From positions 14,269,639 through 14,333,638 of the forward strand of contig NC_058141.1 in assembly GCF_011075055.1 (NCBI RefSeq): a stretch of DNA of 64,000 nt, in the 5' to 3' direction. Source of the DNA: Mangifera indica. Its lineage: Eukaryota; Streptophyta; Magnoliopsida; Sapindales; Anacardiaceae. Numbering within the stretch: the stretch's first letter is position 1; each line of letters begins with the position of its first letter. This document shows, in pieces, positions 26,260 through 39,300 of the stretch. The position numbers were made by a program, and so were the translations under genes. The notes beneath the pieces were generated by a model, which was not told the DNA's origin, ran no database searches, and saw only the letters and a list, made by a program, of their open reading frames with translations.

Positions 26260-29200
26260 TCATCTTGTATTCAGCATAGATTTGGATCCTGCAGTACAAA
26301 ACAGAACTTAAAAGATTGGTTTAATTAGATCATAATTAGTAAATCATAATCTAATCAGGCTTTTGGTTAGTCTATTAATGCACTAAACAACAGTGCTCTT
26401 GCAAATTTGACAACGGAAGTTCTAGTGAATAATCAAAGTGACTCTGAGATGAGGCACAAAAAAAAAAAAAACCCATTAAATGATGAACGTCAAGTGGCTA
26501 AATCTCTCTTGAAAAATAAAGTGCTTTGGTGGAAGACCAAGGGTTACCAAAACCAAGCAATAGGACGATAACTTGTCATTCATCCCCTCAAAGTCTCATA
26601 CATATCTTGCTCAAACCACAATATACTAAAGAAAAGAACAATTTTTTTTCTGAAACAAGCATCCCAACTGAATGCACTCATCCAATTTCCACACTGAAAT
26701 AGTATTTTTACCTTGCCATCCTCTTGCCTAGCTAGCAAACAAAGATTTGCCTCCATGGACAGGCATTCAGATCAAGAGAAAAAGCATGCATGCATCACCT
26801 GACGCTCTCAAATCTATTTAAAATCTTGACCAAAATGCCAAGGGGGTAAAAATTTATTCAAACTCAAAATGCGACTTACAAGGTTACATATTATGTCAAA
26901 CTTAGAATAAGAAGCCAAATTCATGGCGGATCTATGTAGTAATATTTTTTCATACAAACTAGCTAGTTTGCATTGCCATGGGTGAACTAGTTATATAGTA
27001 AACTTGCAGAAACTAGAAGTGCATACATAAAAAAGAATCAGTTCACACAATGACAATGCAAACTAGAAGTTTAATCATTCACAAGAATAAACAACACAGA
27101 GCTGAATAAATCATTCACACAGAACTACAGAATTTATGCAGAAGTACTTACTATATGAGCGTTTCATGTTCCTGCAGAACTTACTGCCACAACGACACCG
27201 GAATGCATTGGCAAGATGATCATGATCATCAAAATCAATACCATAATCCTGCAAACACATTCCTTAAGGCTTCTGAATAAAGGGCAAATAAAGATCTCAT
27301 ATAGAAACTTATACAATATAAAACCGATAAGTGCTACACAGATCATGAAGAATGGGAAATACAGTGAGCACACATGTGCTTATGCACCAAAAAGTTTGCA
27401 ACAGGTTAGTTTTGCTATTTCTTCTATTTTTGGTTTCTCTTTTGAGGCAAGTGCACAAGCTTACAATAAGGAAGAATTGCAGGTGGCTCTTCCACCGACA
27501 ACATAGAATTAATTGTTTTATTCATTATTCCTTTTAGTTGTAACAACACTCATACATGATGACCATTAAAAATATTGTTCCTCATTCAAAAGAAACAAAT
27601 GCCAGAACGAAAAAATGATAGGCACAATTCTACAGGAACAACAACATAAGCTTGAAGTTTAAAGACTTTCCGAAACAACTAACAACTAAAACCTATTAAT
27701 AAAAGTCTACTCACCCATGTTAACTCTTCAAACGCATCCACGTCTCTTGTTGTGAAAAATGCAAGCTGCATAACAGGTGAATAGACTATTTAGAGTCACT
27801 GTAGCAGTGAAACCAATGTCAGCAACAAAGGACAAAACAATAAGCATGAAGGTGGAGCTTCTAATGGGCTTTACATGATAGTAATGATGCTCAGGACTCT
27901 CAATTTCAACTGGAATCTCAATCAAGTTTGCATCAAAGCATCTACAAACACAAAAAAATATAACATAAATAACTCACAAGATGCTCCAAAAACTAAACCC
28001 ACAGAATATATATTCTTAACCTACATTTGGAATAGGAAGAAACCTGTGAGATTTACACGGTACATTAGTAATATCTGGACAATTACCTATGATTTAAGAA
28101 CCTGGCAACATTTCCATAGCATGTGGCATCCAAACAAAGAGCTTCTTCATCTTTTGGAACTCCTCCTGAAGCCCAATATGCATCTAGTAGAACTGGACAG
28201 TTATGGCTCTGCGAGTTCCTCTCGTACAACTCTGTAATGGTTATGATTTCTCCAACAAACTCACATACAAAAGCACCTTTTGGAAGCTTCTCTAGAGTTC
28301 TAAGCCCCCATCCCTTTCCATTAGGTGTAAAAAACACCTAACATGTAAAAGAAATCAGTTATTGAATACACATGTAACCAAAAAAAAGTTATCAATATGA
28401 ATAAGTAATTGATGTTGAGTGTCACAATAACTCCAATTTGAAGAGAACTGAATAATGAACAATCCATAAAACATTTCCAATAATTTAGCTATTACAAGTT
28501 CCAGACATAAAAACGAGTGGCAAAACTTTGAGAATAGGGAGATACAACCTGCAGTTTACAATTTATGCCGCGCTGCACCACACGATTGCCACACTGTCTG
28601 TAACAGCCACATTTGCTCCAACATTCCTTTATAATATTTCTCTTCAAGTGACCCTTACATGGTTCTATAATACTCTCATTTCTTGATCTTTCAAGTGGGC
28701 AATATCCACAAGTCAATAGGCACTGTTGTTGAGGATCACGGGTCATCGAGATCCACTCATCTAAGAACTCCTCCTTAAGAAGGCCTTCTGATGTGTATAC
28801 AAAATTCTCACTTTGGTAGGTGCAAGCACAAGCTACTGCTGATGATAGACAATCACCAAAACAAGAAGAACAACAGTTCTCATCACCAATCCGATAAAGA
28901 GACACATTCACACGAGCATTTTGGAATATCAAATTATGGGATATGTAGTGGAACGGGGGTAGACACTCATTGTTTATTTCATTAATCCAAGGAATTGCAA
29001 CTCCTTCTTCCCCTTTAGCTATGTCTTTGACATCATGTAAAATCCTTAATTCATCAGCATTTAATTGACACTGCGGAACTACAACCAAACTAGATGAATT
29101 AGAAAATGCAGAGTCCTTTAGTTCTTGTTTTTTATCTCTTTCAGCTGCACCATTCATAGAAGATGATATGTACATATTTTCTTTGCTACCCCCAAAAAGA

Positions 29201-31061
29201 AGAGCATCCCCAGCAGTAGACTTCCTCAATTGATCAAGAGGTTGCATCACAGTTACCTTTCCCTGCGATTCATGAGATGAATTAGTGGCCAATTCCAAGA
29301 AGCACTCACACACATCTTTCATCAGATTCATGAAAGAAAAACTTGGGTCAATGATCTTATATGATCGAAGACACCTCAGTTCCATCAATTCTCTTAGTTC
29401 ATCTAGGGTTGGCATATGAAAATTTGGACTTCCAACAGCAGGATTGCAGCTCAAAGAAATCTTCACCTCTCCCATGGTCGTAGATGATATCTCTAAGGAA
29501 GGGTGAGATCCTTCAGGAACATTTGCAAGCTGACAATTGGATCTCCTCTCGGTCAATGAAGGTAGATCCTCACTACTTCTAGATTCTCCCCCAACATGTT
29601 GGGATGGATGAAGCTCCTGCCCAACTGGCTCACACATTGAAACATTCCCATCAGATGAATTTCTTAAGTCTAATGAATCTGTGAAATTAAAAAGAAATCA
29701 AACTCTAGTCATGAGAAAAGCATCATTTGAAATTTTCACATAAGGTTCATGGTTTCGGATGGAAAAGAATGTGATCAATCACAAAATAACTAGCAGACAA
29801 ACCATCACCAAGTATATGTGGATCTCAAAGCATAAATATTGTAGTAGGAGTCATAAAATGTTCAAACACATTAAATTTCTTTCCTATACATAACCAACAA
29901 CATTAATTAATTGAAAAAATGCCAATATTAGATCAGCATGCAGATATATGCTAGCAGAGGTAGAATTGCATCCTAGAAGCACAAGTAAGCCCAACTCAAA
30001 GAGAATAGAACTGTATATTTAAATGGAGAGCACCTACTGAGATATAAATAAAATGTCAATTCTACTTCAGAGGTCTAACAAGAAAGCGAAAACTTTTAAT
30101 AAAGATATATATAGCTAAATAAGAAAATACATGTATCAAAAGTACCTGGATGGATCATAGCAATCGGGAACTCATACTGTGGTGTGTCATCAGTAAAGGG
30201 CTCATCTTTTGGCTTGATCAATGGTTGACAATTGGACACCTTCTTAGGTGAAAGAACATTTCCTTCAACTGCAGGATCTCTAATGTTCACTCCATGAGAT
30301 GCTTGCTCAGAAATACATCTGTTCCCTGCAGAAGCAACCATAGGCAAGAGAGGTTCCTTTCCTTTGTAAGTAAGACCTAATGTGTCAGTCTTTACACTGC
30401 CAGTACTGGGTTGTATTGCCTTTATCTTCTCTTGAGACTGCTGTTGCATAGAAGTAGAAGGTAGTTCACCCTCTTCCAATTTTGGCCTTTTTAATAAAAC
30501 TCCACCTGACACTGGACTGGAGTTGCTGACAGAAGGTGTGGCCGGCACTTCCTGGCCTCTGCGCAAGCGCTTTAAGGGGCGTAGAGGCTCAACATCAGCA
30601 AGTGGTTCATCCTCAAAATTTTCTTCTTGCTAGTCAACATAATAAAAGAAAAGCATGTCAGTAGAAAAACTCACCAGGATCAACTTGGAAACTAGAATAT
30701 AAACCCAGTGAAAGCAAGAGAAACAGGTTGCATACATCCACAATTTTAGTTTTCTTCTGTTCGGAAACCTGAAAGATTATATTAGAACATAAGAAAGAAA
30801 TTTAGTGGAAAGAGAACAAGAATAGAAGAGACAAACATCACAACTAAACCATAAATGAAAAAAAAAAAGAAGATGAACCATAGCATCCTCCTCCTCAAAA
30901 ATAGCATCAGCAAGAGCTCTATAATTTTCTTCTTCAATGAGTTCCCAATTTCTCTCATACAGTTTCAGCAGTTTCTTCAATACAGGTTTGGCTTTATTTT
31001 CACTAATTCCAATGGCCTTCATAGCCTTGAAAGCCTTCAAAACTCTGGGATCAGGTGCCAT
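26260..31061 (-). CDS. SUVR2: SET-domain protein of the SUVR1/2/4 group, SUVR2 type
   Basis: SUVR proteins resemble Su(var)3-9 histone H3K9 methyltransferases. Arabidopsis SUVR2 acts in transcriptional silencing with SNF2 remodellers. Minus-strand exons: 30879-31061, 30736-30768, 30146-30629, 28549-29678, 28087-28337, 27875-27941, 27715-27765, 27152-27248 and 26260-26288, giving 774 residues. Domains: WIYLD at residues 1-60 (MAPDPRVLKAFKAMKAIGI), a long unstructured basic region, a cysteine-rich pre-SET at about 485-610 (CSSCFGDC, CWSKCGCYRQCGNRVVQRG), SET from about 611 (GWGLRTLEKLPKGAFVCEFV, then ARFLNHRCFDANL and ELTWDYGIDF), and post-SET CRCGSKFCRN. The NHRC motif with FDANL in place of the usual SxPN is typical of this group. 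The last exon adds only 10 codons. The start follows the family pattern MAPxPRV. SUVR1 is the alternative name. Confidence 0.93.
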
Positions 31062-33970
31062 AGATGAAGAACAAGTCGTGGCTACTATAATTGCCAAATG
31101 TACCTACACACTGCCATGTTGGGAAGTCAAACAATTTCAAATTATAAAAAGGCTACAAACATGAAATCAGATTCTCACAATTCACTCACAAGGGCAAGAA
31201 CTAAACGATAAAAAAATAAAATAAAAGGATAAATCAGCAAGGGCAAGATTAGTTTTATTTTAACTATGAAATACCAAAATATATATTAATACATGCATAT
31301 AGTTTCCTTAAGAGCAATAATGTAACACCCCAAATCCAGAAAAAATTCGAATTGGAATGTTACTTATTTCTATGGCCTCCTTTACACTTGAACTTGAACT
31401 ACAAACACTTGTCCCCTAACCACAAAACGCTCCTCACCAACCTAAACACAATTCCCATACCCAAGACTTTATCCGAGGCATTAGGTGACTAGAATTGGAA
31501 AACTACCATTAAGGTGGAGATGGAGGCTCTAGAGAAAAATAGGCCATGGGAGTTTGTGAAATTAAAGAGTGAAAAAATACTTGTAGGGTGCATATGGGTG
31601 TTCATCATGAAGTATAAATCAGATCGCTCACTAGAATGATACAAGAATAGGCTAATGGCAAAGGGGTATACTCACACATATGGAGTAGATTACCTTGAAA
31701 CATATATTGTAGCTAAGGTTGGATTCAAGCTAAGCTAAGCTCAAGCTCGCTTAAGCTTGAGTTTGCTTCTAAGGTGCTCGAGTTCAACTTATTTCAAATG
31801 AGCCGAGTTCGAATCGAGTTTTAAACTCGGCTCAATACTAAAACAATATTTTTTTTAATATATTTTGGTAAACGACGTCGTTTTGTATTGAATTTTTTAT
31901 ACTCACAAGTTTAATGAGCTAAATACCCTTAAAACTCGAACTCGAAAATATTGAATTCCAATGCAGTTTCAAGAGTAAAATGTCACTTTTGAAAGTCAAA
32001 CAGCTAGTTGTTCAAACCCAATGACACTATTGCAATTCCAGTCACACTAAGCCTACAAATTGAGCTATTTTGAAGTGGAGAAAAGTTGGAAAAACTCATT
32101 GATACATTTTTAAGCCCAAAAAAACCTTCAAAGCTCATTTACTCTCTTTCTCTCACTAAAGTAAACTCAAATACTTGAGAGAACTATTGTGCTTATCTTG
32201 TATTTCCAGACTTTAAGAGGCATCAAATACTCGAAAATTTGCATTCAAACACTTGTGGGCAAAATCCTATATCAACTATTGTATTGGACGCAATCACGGA
32301 CAAAAGAAGTGCAAAGAAGTTGTTCAAATGATGGTAAAACTCCAAGGCGATTTGCCTAGAGGAGTGGACATAGGAGGCTTGCAAAAGATAGTTTCGAAAC
32401 ACTCTAAACTGAGTTCATCTAATCCTTATTATTCTTTATATTTGTGTCTTTATTCATTGTTGGTCGATTAATTTATAACTTGTGCATTAAAATTTTTATA
32501 GAACTTATTCACCCCCTCTAGGTTCTTTCATCCATTCAAAGAGTTTTTCAAAGACATATTATTAAACCTCCAAAAAAATTTTCAAATAGAAATTAATTAT
32601 TCAAAATTCAGACTTTTTACTAGATAGTCTCTATTCTATTTTTAATAATTTCTAAACTGATCACAAAACCACAAATTTTTTATATGATTTAAAAGAACAT
32701 GAATGAACCTTCAAGAATTTTTTCAGATAGAACATAATTCAATTTCATTATCAAAAATTCACAAAGTAAGAATATAAATATTGTCCAGAATTTCCGTTTC
32801 TGATTTGCACAAGAACAATTCTACACTCAATACTATTCTAACACAATGAAAATCAAATCATCAATAATTCAATGAAAGAAATCAAAATTCCTGAAATTTA
32901 ACATACTTGGAATAAAAAAGGGAAAAGTTCTTAAACTTACATTCTAGGCTTCTTATTGAATTGACACAACACTTCCACCTTTGCTCCTTTAATTGCAAAT
33001 AATGTGGAAAATTTAGAGTATTTTATATGGGATGGAAACTCTAGGAATTAATAAAAATATGAATTTATAGGTTCTCTCATAGTGTTTGTTATTTGATAGA
33101 ATAAGCATTATTCTAATCTATATATCCCTTTAATCATAATTTCTCATTATCTCCTGATTTATCTATTACAAAAAAGCACTGTTTATTGCAAATAATATGC
33201 TTAACATCTGGTCAAAATACAAGAAGTTCTATGAATTTTTATCCAGAACACAAAGACATTTCTACACGAAAGTAATTTCCTAGAATAAATCACAGCCATT
33301 CAATAACAAAAAACATATAATGCATGCCAATTGAGAACTGAACTGAAGTTAATCTTACCAAGCCAAGTTCTTGAAGATTGATTCACAAAAGCATACCCTG
33401 AAAACCACCCAAAAATAGATACTAAGAAAATATATAAACAGGAAAGTTTCTCGTTGTCGCCCACAAATTAATTAAGAGAAAAACTGTGTATCTTGATAAG
33501 AAAATCATGAAGCATCTGAGGAAATTACTTCAAAGTCCACCCACATTAATAATATAATAAAGCCCTAGCACTGAATTTTAATTCAGTCTCTATTGAGTAC
33601 TGACCGAAGAAGCATACTTCGCCGACCGTGATAATACAACAGCTAAGGTTTCTTCTCGGCAACAAAACTGAAAGACTATGACGAAATGAGCAAACACAGC
33701 AATCGATTTAAATACCGAAAACAAGACGGAAGCTAACATACATATGTAAAGGTTGAGCTTAAGCAAAAATTGCAACGAAAAGTGCTTTCAAAATCCAAAA
33801 AGGAAATACATTTCCTTGAACAAACGAATGAAAACAACAAGTGAAAACAACATTTAGTGTTTTCGAGAAACAAAAAACAAACCTGCATTTTGGTGACTTC
33901 TAACAGTATGAGCGCGGGTGTGAAATAGGGCACCGAACTGAAGCAAACGACCGGTGAAAAAATGGGTTTT
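31062..33970 (-). other. Leader region of the SUVR2 gene: two noncoding exons and a long intron
   Basis: On the minus strand a donor at 33883 (AATGCAG/GTTTGT) ends a first leader exon that starts near 33.97 kb. A 39-base exon at 33359-33397 follows (TTTTCAG/GGTATG ... GCTTG/GTAAGA). The next acceptor lies shortly upstream of the start codon, near 31.1 kb, so the second intron spans about 2.2 kb. That intron holds the Copia fragment described separately. The boundaries come from splice signals alone. Confidence 0.5.
31496..31720 (+). pseudogene. Fragment of a Ty1/Copia reverse transcriptase
   Basis: The plus strand reads EMEALEKNRPWEFV, VGCIWVFIMKYKSD and RLMAKGYTHTYGVDYLET in order. These match the conserved start of Copia reverse transcriptase (usual form: W.L..LP.GK..VGCKWVF.IKYK.DG..ERYKARLVAKGF.Q..GIDY.ET). 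The codon where an arginine is usual is TGA (after SLE), so the frame is broken. Only about 75 codons remain, with no integrase or RNase H. It lies antisense inside the leader intron of the SUVR2 gene. Confidence 0.75.
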
Positions 33971-34247
33971 CCTCATTTTAGCGAGAGAGCCGGAGCGAGT
34001 ACTTGAATAGTTGCAATTTACTGCAACCACCACGCTATATCAAGCGCGTGAAAGGAAAGTCATTAGGTAGTAGGGCACGTCTGCAGCACTCCCCAGCTTT
34101 CTACTTCGATGGAAGTTCGCATAGCAACATTACAATTTAGAATAAAAAAATGTTAAACAAAAATTACAAGTCAATCCTTTATATTGAAATTATTACTGAG
34201 GACCCCTCGAATTCTGACTGGTAATTCAATAATCATATTTATTTATA

Positions 34248-34418
34248 GAGCAATATTATGTGTATTCATTTTGGATACACAAATATATACATACTCATAT
34301 GTGTCATCATATGATTGGTTATTATTTTATTCTTAATTCAAAATTATTCAATCATATGATGACACATATAAATGTGTACACATTTATGTACCCAAAGTAG
34401 GTATACATAGTTTTATTG
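34248..34418. mobile_element. Foldback MITE with 9-bp direct repeats
   Basis: Inverted arms contain CATATGTGTCATCATATGATTG at 34298-34318 (approximately) and its complement further right. The ends read CAATATTATGTGTATTC and, backwards, CAATAAAACTATGTATAC. TTATTTATA occurs at 34239-34247 and 34419-34427 and is a likely 9-bp target duplication. The left end has three extra bases (GAG) before the repeat. The core ATAATTTTGAATTAAG is shared with three other elements in the window. Confidence 0.65.
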
Positions 34419-34429
34419 TTATTTATATT

Positions 34430-36306
34430 GGCAAGACGGATTGTAGACGATTTTTTTTAATCTAATCCAATATTAATCAGCTAAATCTACTTAATGGTTA
34501 ATTGCATTTTTATTTTATTTTATTTTTAATATAATTCAGTATTTTATTTCAATAAAAGTATGCATATATATAATTTTATTCTTTGGTTTATCAAATTTCC
34601 ATAAATAAAAGGAGAATGTATATATATATAAGGTACATAAAGCGCAGCCACCTTAATTATGCTACCTATTTAATACGTTAACCATTAATTGCTTAAAAAA
34701 GGAAATTGAGAAAAATCTCGATCCTTTTTTGAGGTAAAGATAAAAAGTTTAACTGTAAATATATAATTTTTATCATAGATATGATAAACTTTAATAAAAA
34801 TAAAACTATTTTCCATCCCTTTTTCTGCATGATTCCCACCTTGAATTTTAAAAACAAAATTTTTCACCGCTGTTATGTTAGTAAATTTTTTTTTTTTAAA
34901 TGCTAGGTTAAAAATGCAAAAATAACAAAAACGCAAACACTGAGAGACTGCACCAGAACACCCACCTCCCACACCCATCACCAACCACCACTACTGACTC
35001 CGCACTCTCACCTCTAACTCACCGCCACGAGTCACGACCATTGAGGAGATGTGAAGAAATTAGATACAGAGGAAGATGATGTGAGGTTAGATCGATCATG
35101 TGAAAAGATGAAAGGGAGAGCGGACGATTGACACGTTTATAATAATATCTATGAGAAAAGGAAGAAGAAGAAGAAAGAGACGAAGAACTTACGAGAGTTA
35201 TAAAATGGCAAAGGTGAACATGTGGAAACTATTGAAGGAGAAAGTAGCAATGTTCGAAAGTTGATATTAAAGTCAACAATAAGATCAAAGGCGAGAAAAT
35301 TGTTCAGTATACCGATCTATTGGATCATTTATTGAATAACATGGTAAGAAAGGTTGCTCCAAGAGACAGAAAATGTTTTGGAGGAAAAATGCTAACAGAG
35401 CAAATGGAGTATTAGTTGGAGGGTTGATTTGGCTAGTATTCAAAAAGAGGAAGTTAAGGATTCTTGTTGCAATCCATCACCACTGTCGTCACACACCCAC
35501 ACCACACCTTCGCCAACAACACCTTATCACCACCAAAGCCAGCAACATCAACATACTTTCACCAACCACGACAAATTTTGGGTACAAATTTAAAAAAATA
35601 ATGAAAGAATTCTTTCAATACAAAAATGAAAGTAGTAGGAAAAGAGAATAATAAAGAAAGGAGGAAAAGAGCGTAAAAAGGACACGGGAAAAATTTCCAA
35701 CTACGATGAGTTGATCGTAAAGGGAAAGAAAAAGGAGGAGAGAGGAAAGTGGGGGAAAGAGGAAAAATACCGAAAATACCCCTTCACCAGTTAAAACTAA
35801 CGTCAAAACTTGACAGAAAGGTGGAAAATATTGTTTTTTAGTTCATGCGACGGAACAACTTGTTTTAGAACGAAGCCATTGTCTTGAACAAGGCACTTCC
35901 CGAAAAAATATAGCCATTCAAATTCACCTATGAAACCAAACTTGCCTCAATATCAGGAAAGCAAGTTTTGAGTCACTAAGCCAATAGCAGTTGCATTATG
36001 ATAATCTGAAATATATTGAACTGTTTAGTCAGTTTCACTGTATAACAAGCAATGTTACATGATTTAAAATTGAGACTAAGAATTGCAAAACTGAGCACAT
36101 CAAAACTATACAAGCGATTGTGCCTCGTTTCCAGATTGGTGGAGTCCTAACTTTGACTTGATGTTTTCCCGTCACTTGTGACTGCAACAACATGCATGAT
36201 AAAACAACATCAGAATACACCTCAGCATTTTTATCAGAGAGGAAGATAACCATGTGAAAACTGACTGTGTTGAAGAAATCAACTAAAACCTCATAGAGCT
36301 GAGGGT
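34430..36306. other. Spacer between SUVR2 leader and START gene
   Basis: About 1.9 kb without a recognised gene. The part at 34.9-35.8 kb is less AT-rich, with C-rich CACC runs and AG-rich runs, and may be old transposon sequence. I found no matching ends and no protein similarity. Confidence 0.5.
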
Positions 36307-39300
36307 TTAGTGAGCTGCCTTCACAATATACTTAGCATCTGTGACATATTGTGAGTCAAAACCATTTATTTGCGAATTCCATTCAAGAGATATTCTAAGA
36401 ACAGAAATCTGTTCAAAATATGGCAATTGTATAGCTCTTTTGTGGAGTTTACCTTCTTCTTTTATCTCTTTAATCATAGCAATGATGACATTTCTCATGG
36501 CTTCAATGGCTCGAGAAGTTTCTGCAGCATCAAGATCTTGTTGCACAGCAATAGTCACTAAAGAGGCATCTGACTCTAGACCCTCTGACCCATCAGGCAT
36601 TATTGCAAAACCTGATGGTTTTAAGTGTTTAGTGATCATTCCCGAGGAAAAAGCAGCATTGATATGTGATTGGGTTATTGGTGATGAGATAACAAAGGAA
36701 CAGAATTCCTCTTTCGAAGCCTCTTGTAAGATGTATTCATAACGCTGCAAAGTAAAAAACTTCCCATGTGAGAAAAATGTTTACACTATGATGACCAATA
36801 GAATGAATCAGTAAGGCAAAGTGAAAAATTAGCACCTCGGTGGACTCATTTTGAGGAACTACTTTCCTATGTAAAGTAATACAGTTACTGTCATCTTCTG
36901 CCACAAGCTTAATCACTTCTTCAGGCTCTTCAGCATTTAACAAACTAGGCCACTGCAACATGTATTAAATCCATTAGCAGTTCATGTAGAATGAAACCAG
37001 AAGTTTTACAAAAACATTTTGTTGAGTTGTGAAGTTGCAGTTACCTGCAATTCAAGTTTCCTTTTGACCAGAAAATTGAAAACCCTAAGGGGTTTTACCG
37101 GCACACGGAAGCTAGTCAATCCAACAAAAGTGTTACAGCCCAGCGTATGTGAATTGTACATAGCTTTATCCCACAAAATCCTCACCCCTTGGTCTGATAT
37201 AATATCCCATCTATATGCACTGGGAGCTTCACTAACACAATTAAAATAGATCATCTCCATGCAGTCAGTCAATTTTAGCATAACTGCTTGAGCTGCACAA
37301 CCCACAATTTAAGTATGTGTTAATTTCACAACTTTGGAGACTTGAAAGTAAATGCGGCACAATTCTAAAATATAAAGGACCTAGTGAATCCCAACAGTCA
37401 AAGACAATAAGATACCCAAGAAAAGAGTAATGTTTGTAACATTACCTCTTAATTCGAGCGCATGTTAAAGATTATGTAATTCTTGGAAATACTTTCTGTA
37501 ACTTATTAACTAGAATGTATATAAAGCTGAGAAACTAAATGAACCCTACAGCCATGCTTAGTACTTCAAGAACCTTATGTTATTAAAATTATTAATCAGT
37601 AAACTCTTGTCAAGCAATAAATATGCACAATTAAGACAAGTGAAACACAAGTAAATTTCAAAATAAGTAACAAATACAAACCATAAACCAGGTAAGAAGA
37701 CCATAGTAGAAGGTTTAAAAAACTTGACCATTATATCTGCTACAAAAAATAACATGAAATACTAGGTGAGAAGAGAATGCAACCCAATCAATGAAACTTT
37801 ACAGATTATTCAGTTACTGATACCCAATTAGTACCTGATCGGCCAGGGCAATATCAGATCATTATCCAATTTAAAAGCAAAAAATAGACTGTGAGATATA
37901 GAAAAAAGTGGGATTCTCAATGTATATTGAGTTGATCTATGCAGAATAGCACGATTTGTTTAATAGAAATGAGGAATTGGGAATTATATCTATTTTCTCC
38001 CTTCAGTAAACAATACATCAACCAATTTTGACTTTCTATAACATATATTGAAGTAAACATATATACCAAAAATGAGTAAATTGTATATTATTGCCTCCTT
38101 CCAGAAATTTAAAACCTACTTGGACTAAATAATGCAATACCTTGGTGGTCCACTGGTATCTTAAGATTGGTAAATGAACTAACACTTCGCTTCAACCTCT
38201 GTAGAAATGTACTAACCCATCGCTTTGCACAGAATGCCAGGTTTGAATTTACCATACTTAAAAATATATTGTTTTGATCTAGACATGCATCCACTTCCAC
38301 ACTCTCAATCCATATAACCTGCACAAGTTAAATAAACTAACAAGTTGGGAAAAAACAAAATTCGAGGATAAGAAATGCAACAAAGTAGCCCTCGTAAAAG
38401 TAGAACAAAACTGCAGAGTGAAAATGTTTTACATACAAAAATTCATGGATAAGTTATGTAGTAGATTAGACCTTCTAAAAGTAAAACAAATTATTTCAAA
38501 GTGCGAATATATTACATGTAATTAAAAAAGAAAATGTTACACTAACCTCACAAGAATCACCATGCGTCCTGATTATTATCCCAGAAGGCCTACGCCGATT
38601 CTTCATGGTAGAGTAAGGTGTATGAATAAAATAATCTTCTGATAAATCAACAATCACCCACACACCTGGTGGTATCATCTTTAGGCATCTTAAGAAACGG
38701 AATTTCCTTGTTGGCACAAACGGTGTTGGTAATTGAAATTCGGCATCAACCTAAAAGTATGTAGATGAAGATCATTTTCAAACTGTATGGATCAGTAGGT
38801 GGGCTAATTGAAGTAGATCAGATTTTGATTAAATAAGTCTAAAAACAGCCACCAAACATAATAACAATATTATTATCTCATCCTAGAAATAGTGATACAT
38901 GGTTGGAGGAGAACTGATAGGTTAAAATCATAAAATGTGCCCTTGAAAAATTACCATTGCATAGAATGTCCTGGAGTTATCATCATCCAACCACTGGAAA
39001 ACACCAGTAGGAGCATGGCTTGATCCTTCAAGTACAATGTTAGGCAAAAGTGAAGGCCACTGACTCTGTAAAGATTTTAAGGAAAAACAACATCAACAAT
39101 AAAAATATAAAGGGTAAAAGAAGATAATATAAAAATATAATGGGTAAAAGAAGAAAGTACTACAAACTCATCTTCTCTTGTTTGGTCTACAAAATCAAAA
39201 TTAACACACTTGCCATATTCACAGTAGTCACAATTGTTTCATATTTCAAATTTCATTTGTCATTAAACTTCCTAGGGCGATGCCATCTTTGTAACCAAAA

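Noticed and set aside
32253..32471. 72-codon plus-strand frame in the SUVR2 leader intron
   Set aside because: No recognisable motif. It lies beside the Copia fragment and LTR-like sequence, so it is probably retrotransposon debris.
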